A program made the position numbers and the translations under genes. From assembly GCF_009650435.1 (NCBI RefSeq), contig NZ_VVIP01000035.1, positions 310,001 through 374,000 of the forward strand: DNA of 64,000 bases. Reading direction: 5' to 3'. This stretch comes from Foetidibacter luteolus. Lineage in GTDB: Bacteria; Bacteroidota; Bacteroidia; Chitinophagales; Chitinophagaceae. The notes below the pieces were generated by a model, which saw nothing but the letters and a program-made list of their open reading frames with translations, did not search any database and was not told the DNA's origin. Below are positions 54,031 to 62,334 of the stretch, piece after piece; position 1 is the stretch's first letter; the number at the start of each line of letters is the position of its first letter.

Positions 54031-54978
54031 ATGTACGGGCAACAAAGAATGGGTTACTGGAACCAATTGGCTATAGTATTGGGATTGGTTGGCGGGGGAT
54101 TGATAGTAGGCAGTGTAATAGTGCTGGCAGTTGTATTTGCAATTCCCGGCACTAATATCGAAACCCTTTTCCGCGATGCAAATAACGTGGGACTTGTAAG
54201 AATACTGTCGCTACTGAACGCCCTGGTAGGCTTTGCATTGCCTGCCCTGGCTTTTGCCATGATAGTAAACCGGAAAAAGCCATTTGTTCAGTTGGGTGCA
54301 ACACACTCGTTTAACATACGCCAGGTTTTTTTTGTAGTGGTTATTGCCTTTTCCGCTGTTTATGTTGGCGCCATGCTGGCGCAGGTAAATGAGCTTATAC
54401 CAATTAGCAAATCGCTGGAGAAAAGATTTAAGGCCGCGCAGGAAACATACATGAACAATGTAATGGCTATTGCCAACATGAGGGGTTTTGCCGATTACCT
54501 TATAACCCTGGTATTGATTGCCCTGCTGCCAGCCATCGCCGAGGAATTACTCTTCAGATCCTGCCTCCAACCAGTAATGATCGGGCTAACCCGCCATGTA
54601 TTTGCCGGAATATTAATCAGCAGCATTTTATTCAGCCTTATGCACTTTGAATATTATGGTTTTTTAACCCGCATGTTCCTGGGCATGTTGCTGGGCTACA
54701 TTTATTATTACAGTAAAAGCTTCTGGCTAAATGCATTGGCGCACTTTATTAATAATGCCATTGGTGTTACACAAATGTATATTCTTAGCAGGCAGGGTAA
54801 ATTGAATACGGCGGCTATGGATGACAGATTTCCCTGGGCAGTTGGCATTGGGGCTACTGTTCTGCTGTTATTCCTGGTAGCACGTTTTAAGCAGGAGAGT
54901 GAAAAATATAATGCAGAGCACCCGGCGCCGGAGCCCGCCATTGAAGATGAGATTGGAAAAACAACAGCCGGCGATTAG
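54031..54978 (+). CDS. CPBP-family intramembrane glutamic protease-like protein
   Basis: A 315-residue polytopic membrane protein with about eight hydrophobic segments. The three CPBP (Abi/CAAX) motifs are AIAEELLFRSCLQ (EExxxR), LMHFEYYGFLTRMFLGM (His in motif 2) and ALAHFINNAIGV (motif 3, His/Asn). Family members are Rce1-like glutamic proteases; some protect against bacteriocins or anchor regulators. The C-terminal tail is acidic and cytoplasmic (EHPAPEPAIEDEIGKTT). All catalytic positions are present. The substrate is unknown. Confidence 0.9.
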   Translation: MYGQQRMGYWNQLAIVLGLVGGGLIVGSVIVLAVVFAIPGTNIETLFRDANNVGLVRILSLLNALVGFALPALAFAMIVNRKKPFVQLGATHSFNIRQVFFVVVIAFSAVYVGAMLAQVNELIPISKSLEKRFKAAQETYMNNVMAIANMRGFADYLITLVLIALLPAIAEELLFRSCLQPVMIGLTRHVFAGILISSILFSLMHFEYYGFLTRMFLGMLLGYIYYYSKSFWLNALAHFINNAIGVTQMYILSRQGKLNTAAMDDRFPWAVGIGATVLLLFLVARFKQESEKYNAEHPAPEPAIEDEIGKTTAGD

Positions 54979-54987
54979 CCGGCTGCT
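54963..54987 (+). other. Hairpin overlapping the CPBP stop codon
   Basis: CAGCCGGC-GATTA-GCCGGCTG, an 8-bp perfect stem that contains the TAG stop in its loop region. There is no T run, so it is a weak terminator at best; it separates two convergent genes. Confidence 0.5.
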
Positions 54988-54995
54988 GCAAATTA

Positions 54996-55265
54996 TCACG
55001 CTTCAACAGGTTCAAGATTGTTCTTTTTAACAAACTCATCCCTGTATTGCTGAAGCTTGTCAAGCAATTGAGAGAGGCTTTCTAAACTTGTATCTGCCTT
55101 TTCATGAATATCCGGGAGTTCCTGGTCAAGAATACCCACACCGGCATTAATATTTTCAGCTTCTACCTGTGCAATTTTTTTCAGTACGGCTGTCTGGCTA
55201 TTTTTCAGGTCATCCAGCTCACGTACCATTTTCTCAATCAGTTCTAATTTTTGCCTTTTTTCCAT
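54996..55265 (-). CDS. Small coiled-coil protein
   Basis: An 89-residue soluble protein, almost fully helical, with heptad-like hydrophobic spacing (LIEKMVRELDDLKNSQTAVLKKIAQVEAENI, then LESLSQLLDKLQQYRDEF). No family was recognised. It probably forms a dimer or small bundle. It converges on the CPBP gene, 17 bp apart, without a clear terminator. The ATG at 55265 follows an A-rich leader. Confidence 0.6.
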   Translation of the reverse strand: MEKRQKLELIEKMVRELDDLKNSQTAVLKKIAQVEAENINAGVGILDQELPDIHEKADTSLESLSQLLDKLQQYRDEFVKKNNLEPVEA

Positions 55266-55453
55266 AAACTATGTTTTGAGAAATAAAAGCACAAATAGCA
55301 TACATAAATTCAGTGAGGGCGGTAATGTTTCCATTCCTTTAACATAAATAGCTAATAAACCGTTGTAATACAATGCGTTTTGATTAAAAATAAGACAGCA
55401 GTTGTACAAGCAAAAGGCAGAATATTTTCCACATGTACAGCCTATGCCGCTTA

Positions 55454-55556
55454 ATTTTTTGGTGTCGGACGTCCGGTTTTTCAATGATACATCGTTGCGT
55501 CGCACTACTTTCATCGTTTGGTTCATTGGGCAGCTTTTCAGACCCGGATAGATTTT
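55454..55556 (+). repeat. Dispersed repeat R2B
   Basis: TTTTTTGGTGTCGGACGTCCGG, core ACATCGTTGCGTCGCACTAC, end CAGCTTTTCAGACCCGGATAGA. The rest of the 365-bp spacer holds nothing else recognised. Confidence 0.82.
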
Positions 55557-55630
55557 TGGGATAGTTGCTTATCCCTTCCACTATTTGACTATCGCCGCAG
55601 GCGAGCAATTTTATTTGGTATCTTGTCCCC

Positions 55631-56701
55631 GTGCCAACCACCACGTTTTACAATACCGCTTTTTGGAAAAGGCTGCGCAAAAACCGCGGCGCAGTAGCCG
55701 GCCTGGCAGTTATTTTATTGGCAGTTATTGTAGCGGTTTTTGCATACTACATCGCCCCGGATAAATCACCTTACGCCAACCGCATTATACCTGAAATAGC
55801 TAATCAGAAACCCGGGTTCAGCATATACTTTTTACGGCATAAAAAAAATACTGAGACTGTACATTTTCTTTCGCAACTAATTAACGGTCAACCTGATGTG
55901 TATGAATACGTACCTGTTTCTTCCTATAAAAAAATAGCGGACAGCATTATTGCCGAAAAATATATTGATGAAGGGGTAACCGAGAGATTGAGTGTACCTG
56001 CACCCGCGGCCAATATTGTGCAGCAAAAGTTTTACCTGGGTACAGACAAGTTTGGGCGTGATATTTTAAGCCGGCTGGTTGTAGGTGTGCGTGTTAGCCT
56101 GAGCGTTGGGCTGATAGCCGTGATTATTTCGCTAACCATAGGTATTTTCTTAGGGGCTGTTGCCGGTTACTTTAGGGGCAAAGCAGACAATATGATCATG
56201 TGGCTGATAAACGTTGTATGGAGCATACCGGTGTTACTGCTGGTATTTGCCATTACCTTATTGCTTGGTAAAGGTTTCTGGCAGGTTTTTATAGCAGTGG
56301 GGCTTACCATGTGGGTAAATGTGGCCAGGCTGGTACGGGGGCAGGTGCTGGCCGTGCGGGATTTGGAATATGTGGATGCGGCACGTGTACTGGGCTTTTC
56401 CCCGGCTCGTATCATCGCTGTGCACATTTTGCCCAATATATTGGGGCCCGTACTGGTAATAGCCGCGGGTAACTTTGCTTCAGCCATTGTTATTGAGGCC
56501 GGGCTGAGTTTTTTGGGTGTAGGCGTACAACCACCGCAACCAAGCTGGGGGCTGATGATAAAAGAAAATTATAATTTCATCATCACCAGCAACCCAGTGC
56601 TGGCATTGGCGCCCGGCATAGCGATTATGGTGCTGGTATTGGCTTTTAACCTGTTGGGCAATGGGTTGCGGGATGCGCTTAATGTAAGGGGTAAGATATA
56701 A
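55631..56701 (+). CDS. ABC transporter permease, OppC/DppC type
   Basis: A 356-residue inner-membrane permease of peptide/nickel ABC importers. The start is a GTG at 55631. Residues about 5-45 hold the OppC N-terminal helix (LRKNRGAVAGLAVILLAVIVAVFAYYIAP). The periplasmic region of about 95 residues is longer than usual. The core (about 150-350) contains GTDKFGRDILSRLVVGVRVSLSVG and the EAA-like loop YVDAARVLGFSPARIIAVHILPNILGPVLV, which contacts the ATPase. No permease partner (OppB), ATPase or binding protein lies nearby, so those subunits must be elsewhere. The substrate is unknown. Confidence 0.9.
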   Translation: MPTTTFYNTAFWKRLRKNRGAVAGLAVILLAVIVAVFAYYIAPDKSPYANRIIPEIANQKPGFSIYFLRHKKNTETVHFLSQLINGQPDVYEYVPVSSYKKIADSIIAEKYIDEGVTERLSVPAPAANIVQQKFYLGTDKFGRDILSRLVVGVRVSLSVGLIAVIISLTIGIFLGAVAGYFRGKADNMIMWLINVVWSIPVLLLVFAITLLLGKGFWQVFIAVGLTMWVNVARLVRGQVLAVRDLEYVDAARVLGFSPARIIAVHILPNILGPVLVIAAGNFASAIVIEAGLSFLGVGVQPPQPSWGLMIKENYNFIITSNPVLALAPGIAIMVLVLAFNLLGNGLRDALNVRGKI

Positions 56702-56710
56702 GCCCCGGCC

Positions 56711-57181
56711 TTATTCCCCGGCGCCGGTTACCTGCACATTGCGCATAAAGCTTTCTTCCAGCGAAATAAATGTTTCGGTACGTTCTATCCCTTTAATCTT
56801 TTGCAGTTCATCGTGCAGTACATAGCGCAGTTGCTGTATGTCTTTACAAACAATTTCGGCAAACATGCTGTAGTTGCCGGTTGTGTAGTTAAGCCGCACT
56901 ATTTCAGGAATCTTCCGCAAATCCTTGGCAACGGTATCGTAAAGGGAGCTTTTTTCAAGATAAATGCCGATAAAAGCGATAACATCGTAGCCTAAAGCTT
57001 TTAAATCTACATTTAATCTTGTACCTTTAACAATCCCAAATTCCTGCAGCTTTTTAATGCGTACATGTATAGTACCGCCTGATACAAAAAGCTTCTTTCC
57101 CAGGTCGGCATAGGAGATTTCAGCATTCTCCATCATTTCCTGGATTATTTGAAAATCCAGCTTGTCCAGATTTAATTTCAC
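56711..57181 (-). CDS. Lrp/AsnC-family transcriptional regulator
   Basis: A 156-residue regulator with an N-terminal winged helix-turn-helix (MKLNLDKLDFQIIQEMMENAEISYADLGKKLFVSGGTIHVRIKKLQEFGIVKG) and a C-terminal RAM/AsnC ligand-binding domain (about 70-150: AFIGIYLEKSSLYDTVAKDLRKIPEIVRLNYTTGNYSMFAEIVCKD). Such proteins form dimers to octamers and sense amino acids. Target and effector are unknown. It converges on the OppC gene, 9 bp apart. The 150-bp region upstream of it on the minus strand is very AT-rich. Confidence 0.93.
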   Translation of the reverse strand: MKLNLDKLDFQIIQEMMENAEISYADLGKKLFVSGGTIHVRIKKLQEFGIVKGTRLNVDLKALGYDVIAFIGIYLEKSSLYDTVAKDLRKIPEIVRLNYTTGNYSMFAEIVCKDIQQLRYVLHDELQKIKGIERTETFISLEESFMRNVQVTGAGE

Positions 57182-57336
57182 AGGTATATTTTTGGTTTTA
57201 AGTGTAAATTTTCTAACGAAAAAACCAAATTATTGAATAATTTCGATAAATTCAAATTTTTTATTGAAATATTTGCAATGAAAAGAATCTTTTTATTAAT
57301 ATTGCACTTCCAATAAAGAAAAAGGTTCTTTTATAC

Positions 57337-57498
57337 TGTGGGGTGATGAAACTTTTGGCAGACATGCCCTCTCGTCTCGGGGGTGGGGATTACAGGATAA
57401 ACGTAGCATAGAGCCTTCCGCAAGGAAGACCGGGGTTGACCACCGGACTTTGTACTACAGCTAACTGCCCCGTGTAGGTTCGACTCCTACCCCTACAG
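57337..57498 (+). ncRNA. tRNA-like RNA with a 90-nt structured variable region
   Basis: A 162-nt RNA with tRNA parts in the right order. Acceptor stem TGTGGGG (57337-57343) pairs with CCCTACA (57491-57497), 7 bp with one G-T. D-arm ATG/CAT (57346-57348, 57363-57365) has a class II-like TTGGCAGACAT sequence. Anticodon-like arm CCCTC/GGGGG (57367-57371, 57379-57383) has loop TCGTCTC. T-arm GTAGG-TTCGACT-CCTAC (57474-57490) is canonical. Discriminator is G57498; CCA is not encoded. Between the anticodon-like and T arms lie 90 nt instead of 4-24; they fold as GGGG/CCCC, CAG/CTG, GTAG/CTAC and two hairpins (CTTCC-GCAA-GGAAG, CCGG..CCGG). The loop position 33 is C, not U, so normal decoding is unlikely. 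A terminator follows. No tmRNA tag frame was found. Confidence 0.75.
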
Positions 57499-57513
57499 CA
57501 ACTATTGCTTGAA

Positions 57514-57548
57514 CAGCCTTGTAAATCATTGATTTGCAAGGCTTTTTT
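57514..57548 (+). terminator. Terminator of the tRNA-like RNA
   Basis: AGCCTTG-t-AAATCA pairs with TGATTT-g-CAAGGCT, followed by T6. It lies 16 nt after the T-arm/acceptor end and shows plus-strand transcription. Confidence 0.92.
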
Positions 57549-57648
57549 ATTTTCAGGGCTACCCTCTTTGTATTCTTAAGCCACCAATATCAGCTACAAT
57601 TCTGAACCCAGCAACGGGTATTTAAAAAAGGCGACCGGCTACACCTGA

Positions 57649-57806
57649 GGGTGAGGGATTGAAGCGGTTACCCCGGTGAGGGCAATGTGCATGGGCCTTG
57701 TGCCGGAGTATGAGCACAACCGAGAAAAAGTAACTAAATGTTGCTTTGACGAAGGTTGCGAACGCAGTTCTGCCCGACCCCTTGCGATAGCTTGGGGGCA
57801 CCCCCT
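57649..57806 (-). repeat. Dispersed repeat R1, copy G (long form)
   Basis: Reverse orientation; GGTGAGGGATTGAAGCGG to CTTGGGGGCACCCCC, including the hairpin block AAGTAACTAAATGTTGCTTT. Confidence 0.88.
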
Positions 57807-57834
57807 ACCATTTACCCTCATAATTACCTTACCA

Positions 57835-58098
57835 TCAGCCTTTAAAAATTGTTTTTAGCAACCCATATACGGCAAACAAATGCACCAGGCAAAGTACAAA
57901 AAAAGCCAGGTTAAGCAGGCCAAAGGGTTTACCATATTGTTTTTTTCTGCCAATAAATACATTCAGGAGTGCCAGGCCAAGACCTGCTAAATACAATACC
58001 GGTATATCTTTAAATGAAGGGTTTTTGCTGTTAAACCATAATAAGGCAATCAATAGTACATAAAGCAATAATATCAACCAGGCCAAGGCGTTTTTCAT
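57835..58098 (-). CDS. Small three-helix membrane protein
   Basis: An 87-residue protein with three hydrophobic segments (ALAWLILLLYVLLIALLWF, DIPVLYLAGLGLALLNVFIG, GLLNLAFFVLCLVHLFAVYGLL) separated by short basic loops (GRKKQYGK). No family recognised. It lies 98 bp downstream of the LolC/E-like gene's neighbourhood on the same strand, but the spacer and the R1 repeat beyond suggest it is separate. Function unknown. Confidence 0.6.
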   Translation of the reverse strand: MKNALAWLILLLYVLLIALLWFNSKNPSFKDIPVLYLAGLGLALLNVFIGRKKQYGKPFGLLNLAFFVLCLVHLFAVYGLLKTIFKG

Positions 58099-58196
58099 GA
58101 AGCATTAATTAGCATGAAAGTAGCAATTTAAACCCATTGAACCACAAACTGTAAAGCAAACTGCCCAGGTGATAAAATTGGGTAAGTAGCTGTGTC

Positions 58197-59417
58197 TTAG
58201 CTTTTTAAAGAAAATTGCTGTGCGCCGGCCTTGCGTGCCGGTATCCAGGCGGCGGCAATGGCAACCAGCGTAACGGTGGCTCCCACCAGCAAAAAATCGA
58301 ACACGGATAACTGCACGGGATAATAGTTAATGATAAAAGTGCCGCCTTCCAGCTTAATAAGGTGAAAATGAACTTGTAAAAAACAAACCAGCAATGCCAC
58401 CAGCATGCCGGCAATACCTCCAATACCGGCCAGTACAAACCCTTCGCTCAGGAATATTTTTTGCACCATGCTGTTGGTAGCACCCATGGCTTTAAGCACA
58501 GCGATATCTTTCTGCTTTTCCAGCACCAGCATGGTTAAAGCGCCAATCATATTAAAAGCGGCCACTACCAATATCAGGGAGAGGATGCCGTAGATAACCC
58601 ATTTTTCCATTTGCATGATGCTGTACAGGCCCTGGTTTTGCTCGTAGCGGGTTTGTACTTTAAAGGAAGGGCCCAATACTTTTTCTATCTGCTCTTTGTA
58701 CAATGGCATTTTTTCGGGGTCGGCCACATGCACTTCAAGACCGCTGTATTCGTCTGGCTTAAGGCTTAGCATATACTGTACAAAATCCAGGTTGGTAAAA
58801 GCGTATTTGTTGTCAAACTCCTGCTGCACCATAAAAGTGCCGGCTACGTTAACCTCGTAGGAGTTCATGGCATCTTCTATGCCCGTATAATTAACAGCAC
58901 TCCGGTTGGGCAGGTAAATAACAAGCCCGTTGCTAAGTCCCTCGGGGTCTGCCCGAACGGCGTTTTCAATACCGGCGCCTACCACCAGCAATGGGGTATC
59001 TGTAACGCCCAGCCGGTAATTACCCCTTATAATGTGGGCGGTAAGCTTGTTTACATCTCCGTAATTTTCATCAACCCCTTTTAAGAAGACAATAGATTGC
59101 GATTCACCATTTACCAGTACGGCCTTTTCCTCTACTACCCTGCTCGTTTTTTCAATACCTGCAACGGCCTGTATTTTTTTTAGGCTGGCATCTGTTATCT
59201 GCACAAATTTTCCTTTGGAAGGCGATACTTTGATGTCGGAATAAAAATCTCCATAAAGCCCCTTTACCAGGTTCTCAAACCCGTTGAACACGCTTAAAAC
59301 AATAATTAAAGAAGCGGTGCCCACGGCAATTGCCAACACACTAATCCATGCAATGATATTGATGGCATTGGTTGACTTTTTAGATTTGAAATACCGCCAG
59401 GCGAACAACAGGTTCAA
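58197..59417 (-). CDS. FtsX-like ABC permease of the LolC/LolE type
   Basis: A 406-residue inner-membrane permease related to the LolCDE lipoprotein-releasing system. TM1 follows the family start FAWRYFKSKKSTNAINIIAWISVLAIAVGTASLIIVLSVFNGFENLV. A periplasmic domain of about 220 residues (res. 50-265) follows. The C-terminal FtsX domain has three membrane helices with TMLVLEKQKDIAVLKAMGATNSMVQKIFLSEG (the coupling region) and VTLVAIAAAWIPARKAG. Lipoprotein release to the outer membrane is the likely role; the LolD ATPase is not adjacent. It lies 18 bp downstream of rbfA, so the two are co-transcribed. Confidence 0.9.
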   Translation of the reverse strand: MNLLFAWRYFKSKKSTNAINIIAWISVLAIAVGTASLIIVLSVFNGFENLVKGLYGDFYSDIKVSPSKGKFVQITDASLKKIQAVAGIEKTSRVVEEKAVLVNGESQSIVFLKGVDENYGDVNKLTAHIIRGNYRLGVTDTPLLVVGAGIENAVRADPEGLSNGLVIYLPNRSAVNYTGIEDAMNSYEVNVAGTFMVQQEFDNKYAFTNLDFVQYMLSLKPDEYSGLEVHVADPEKMPLYKEQIEKVLGPSFKVQTRYEQNQGLYSIMQMEKWVIYGILSLILVVAAFNMIGALTMLVLEKQKDIAVLKAMGATNSMVQKIFLSEGFVLAGIGGIAGMLVALLVCFLQVHFHLIKLEGGTFIINYYPVQLSVFDFLLVGATVTLVAIAAAWIPARKAGAQQFSLKS

Positions 59418-59435
59418 GAGCTTGCTATTTGTGGG

Positions 59436-59819
59436 TTATGCCTCGCCGGAAGGCTTGTTGCCGCCAGCTTCGCTGTTTATTTGCTTGAAGAGTTCTTCCA
59501 TTTTAAACACATGGTCAAGCGTATCATCCTGGTAATAATGAATTACCGGGATGCGCCGCAACTGGTGTTTTACGCGGTCTGAAAGGTCTTTTTTTATTTC
59601 CCATGCCCTGTCCTCAATCTTTTTCATGGCCGCTTTTTCATCATTTACCTTAAACAGGCTGAGGTAAATTCTTGCTTCCAGCAGGTCCGGCGTTACTTTT
59701 ACCGAGGAGATGGATACCATGCCTCCGTCAATCATGTTCAGGCCAAGACGCCTGAAGATATCGTTCATTTCTTCCTGTATTACACCGGCTACCTGCCTCT
59801 GACGTTTTCCTTCTTCCAT
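59436..59819 (-). CDS. rbfA: 30S ribosome-binding factor RbfA
   Basis: A 127-residue KH-fold protein that binds the 30S subunit during maturation of 16S rRNA. The N-terminus RQRQVAGVIQEEMNDIFRRLGLNM matches the RbfA start helix. Then MVSISSVKVTPDLLEARIYLSLF and VKHQLRRIPVIHYYQDDTLDHVFKMEELF (RbfA motif with R-x-P-x-I/L-x-F). A polar tail of about 15 residues ends the protein. It is the first gene of a two-gene unit with the LolC/E-like permease. It diverges from the MsbA-like gene, 83 bp apart. Confidence 0.93.
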   Translation of the reverse strand: MEEGKRQRQVAGVIQEEMNDIFRRLGLNMIDGGMVSISSVKVTPDLLEARIYLSLFKVNDEKAAMKKIEDRAWEIKKDLSDRVKHQLRRIPVIHYYQDDTLDHVFKMEELFKQINSEAGGNKPSGEA

Positions 59820-59902
59820 AATTGTACCTTTACAGGCCGTAAAATTAACATGATTGAACTATAGCAGCGCCATTTTATTACCCGGCGCTTAATTATAACA
59901 TA

Positions 59903-61726
59903 ATGAAGAAATATTCAAGGCTTTTTACTTACCTGGCACCACTGAAAGGAAATATCGTTCTCTATGTAATTTTCACCATACTTTCCATTATTTTCTCCAT
60001 CGTTTCCCTGGGTATGCTGATACCTTTTCTTGATTTGCTTTTTAACCCGGATAAAAGGGTACACGAGTTGCCATCTGGTGGTTTTAACTCCGGCAACCTG
60101 TTACAAACGCTTAATTTTTACCTTACCAAAATAATAGATGCACATGGTACTGCATATGCATTAGGCGCCATTTGCATTATTATTATTATAAGCATATTGC
60201 TGAAAAACCTTTTTCTCTACCTAACCTTTTATGTACTATCGCCCATGCGCAACCTGATTATGGAAAGGCTGCGCAACGACCTGTACAATAAAATACTACA
60301 ACTGCCCATCGGCTATTTTACCGAGCAGAAGAAAGGCGATATCATCAGCCGCATGACCAACGATACCAATGAACTGGAAGGCAGTGTTATCGGTACCATG
60401 GAAGGCTTTATTAAAGACCCCATCAACATTATCTTCATTTTGGGCAGCCTTGCATTTTTAAGCCCGCACCTTTCTTTGTTCCTGCTGGTGTTTCTGCCAT
60501 TAACCGGGTTTATTATAGGCAGGGTTAGCCGCTCTTTAAAAAAAGCGGGCAACCAGGCTGCCATTAAGTACGGGGAGGCGTTATCCACTTTGGATGAAAC
60601 ACTTTCCGGCCTGCGTGTTATAAAGGCCTTTAACGCGGAGGGTATATTGCGCAACCACTTTTTTAAAACCAATGCCGCACTTGCCGATATTAAAACCCGA
60701 ATGAATTACAAACGGGACCTCGCTTCGCCCATGTCTGAATTTTTGGGTGTGTTAGTGCTTTGCGGCATACTGTATTTTGGCGGCAGGCTAATTCTGGGCG
60801 GTGGCGATATAGGCCTTACGCCAAGCGGTTTTATGGCTTACATAGCGTTGTTTGCGCAGATTATAAACCCGGCCAAATCTTTATCCTCTTCTTTTTACAG
60901 CATGCAAAAAGGCACAGCCGCCATTACACGCATAGAAGAAATACTGAAGGCCAATATTACCGTTGAAGACAAAGTAAACGGCCAGCAGTTAACCGACTTT
61001 ACAGACAGTATAGAATTTAAAAATGTACGCTTTGGCTACGAAGAAATTACCATACTGGATAACATCAACCTGCGGATAGCGAAAGGCAAAACCGTGGCAC
61101 TGGTTGGCAGTAGCGGCGCAGGTAAAAGTACCCTTGCCGACCTTGTTCCACGCTTTCATGATGCCACGGCGGGGGAACTATTGATAGATGGGCTGAACAT
61201 AAAAGAATATTCCCTGGCCAGCCTGCGCAGCCAGATTAGCATTGTAACGCAGGAACCCATTCTGTTTAATGATACTATTGCCAACAATATTTCTTTAGGC
61301 AAACCTGATGCAACCACAGAGGAAATAGAGCATGCCGCAAAAGTGGCCAACGCCTACAACTTCATTGTTGCCAAAGATGAGGGTTTTAATACCAACATTG
61401 GCGACAGGGGCAGCAAACTGAGTGGCGGAGAAAGGCAACGCCTTACCATTGCTAGGGCGGTATTAAAAAACCCTCCGATACTTATACTGGATGAAGCTAC
61501 TTCTTCCCTGGATACCGAAAGCGAAAGGCTGGTGCAGGATGCTATTAACAACATGATGCAGAACAGGACCAGTATTGTGATAGCGCACAGGCTCTCTACC
61601 ATTCGCCATGCGGATGAAATTATTGTAATGCAAAAAGGTGAAATTGCCGAACGGGGCACACATGATGAGCTACTTAAAAAAGGCGGCATTTACAAGCGCC
61701 TGGTGGATATGCAGGAAGTGAGATAA
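59903..61726 (+). CDS. ABC exporter (MsbA-like) with fused membrane and ATPase domains
   Basis: A 607-residue half-transporter that works as a homodimer. Six membrane helices lie in residues about 15-330 (NIVLYVIFTILSIIFSIVSLGML; LLKNLFLYLTFYVLSPMRN; ALSTLDETLSGLRVIKAFNAEG). The nucleotide-binding domain (about 360-600) has Walker A VGSSGAGKST, Q-loop SIVTQEPILFND, signature LSGGERQRLTIARA, Walker B PILILDEATSSLD and H-loop VIAHRLST. Flippase or lipid-A/LPS export fits MsbA; drug export is also possible. It stands alone with a long-stem terminator downstream. Confidence 0.92.
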   Translation: MKKYSRLFTYLAPLKGNIVLYVIFTILSIIFSIVSLGMLIPFLDLLFNPDKRVHELPSGGFNSGNLLQTLNFYLTKIIDAHGTAYALGAICIIIIISILLKNLFLYLTFYVLSPMRNLIMERLRNDLYNKILQLPIGYFTEQKKGDIISRMTNDTNELEGSVIGTMEGFIKDPINIIFILGSLAFLSPHLSLFLLVFLPLTGFIIGRVSRSLKKAGNQAAIKYGEALSTLDETLSGLRVIKAFNAEGILRNHFFKTNAALADIKTRMNYKRDLASPMSEFLGVLVLCGILYFGGRLILGGGDIGLTPSGFMAYIALFAQIINPAKSLSSSFYSMQKGTAAITRIEEILKANITVEDKVNGQQLTDFTDSIEFKNVRFGYEEITILDNINLRIAKGKTVALVGSSGAGKSTLADLVPRFHDATAGELLIDGLNIKEYSLASLRSQISIVTQEPILFNDTIANNISLGKPDATTEEIEHAAKVANAYNFIVAKDEGFNTNIGDRGSKLSGGERQRLTIARAVLKNPPILILDEATSSLDTESERLVQDAINNMMQNRTSIVIAHRLSTIRHADEIIVMQKGEIAERGTHDELLKKGGIYKRLVDMQEVR

Positions 61727-61760
61727 AAGATGTTGCCACGGAAACACGGAGGAGGGCAAA

Positions 61761-61808
61761 TGCCACTGATTGAATGACGTGGATGATGATTCAACCAGTG
61801 GCGGATTT
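61761..61808 (+). terminator. Terminator of the ABC exporter
   Basis: GCCACTG-A-TTGAAT pairs with ATTCAA-C-CAGTGGC (61762-61775 and 61789-61802) and is followed by GATTTTT. It is T-rich only on the plus side. Confidence 0.8.
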
Positions 61809-62231
61809 TTATTTTCTTTCGGCTTTTACTTCTGTGGGCACTACTGCTTCTCCCTTGTTGCCAAAAGAGTTGCGTATAAAGTTCAGCACATCGCTTACTT
61901 CGGTATCGTTCAGGTCTGTTGGTTTCATTTCGCCGTTGTACACAACACCATTCACTTTCATTTCCCCGGTTACGCCATAAATAATTTCCTTGATGGAACG
62001 TTTCTTGTCCGCCATCAGGTAGTCTGATTTAGCCACTGGTGGAAAAGCGCCTTCCACGCCCTGGCCCTCGGCCATGTGGCAGAACACACAATGTGTGCTG
62101 TAAATTTCTTTGCCGCGTTCTATGCTGGCTTTCAGGTCGAATTTATCCTGGGGCTGCGGTTTAAACGAAAACAATGCTGTACCTACTATCGCGGCACATC
62201 CTGTTGCAAAAAGAATATGTTTCAATTTCAT
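61809..62231 (-). CDS. Class I monoheme cytochrome c
   Basis: A 140-residue periplasmic electron carrier with an N-terminal signal or anchor (KLKHILFATGCAAIVGTALFSF). Heme attachment motif CVFCH at Cys48, Cys51, His52 (STHCVFCHMAEGQG). Candidate axial Met in EMKVNGVVYNGEMKPTDLNDTEV, close to the expected position. Similar proteins often partner with molybdopterin oxidoreductases such as the gene at the right edge of this window, which lies 600 bp away on the same strand, but the R2 repeats between them argue for separate transcription. No Cys is missing. Confidence 0.9.
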   Translation of the reverse strand: MKLKHILFATGCAAIVGTALFSFKPQPQDKFDLKASIERGKEIYSTHCVFCHMAEGQGVEGAFPPVAKSDYLMADKKRSIKEIIYGVTGEMKVNGVVYNGEMKPTDLNDTEVSDVLNFIRNSFGNKGEAVVPTEVKAERK

Positions 62232-62334
62232 AAGCTGGCTGTGTTACTTGCGCCGCTAATATAAGCCGATGTACTTAAAAAATTATGAACAGGCTGTTAT
62301 TTAAGTCCTGGCTTCCGGCATCTAAGTGGTGACA

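Noticed and set aside
57337..57498. Reading the tRNA-like RNA as a tmRNA (ssrA)
   Set aside because: It is only 162 nt, has an anticodon-like hairpin and a D-stem, and contains no tag frame ending in ALAA or similar.
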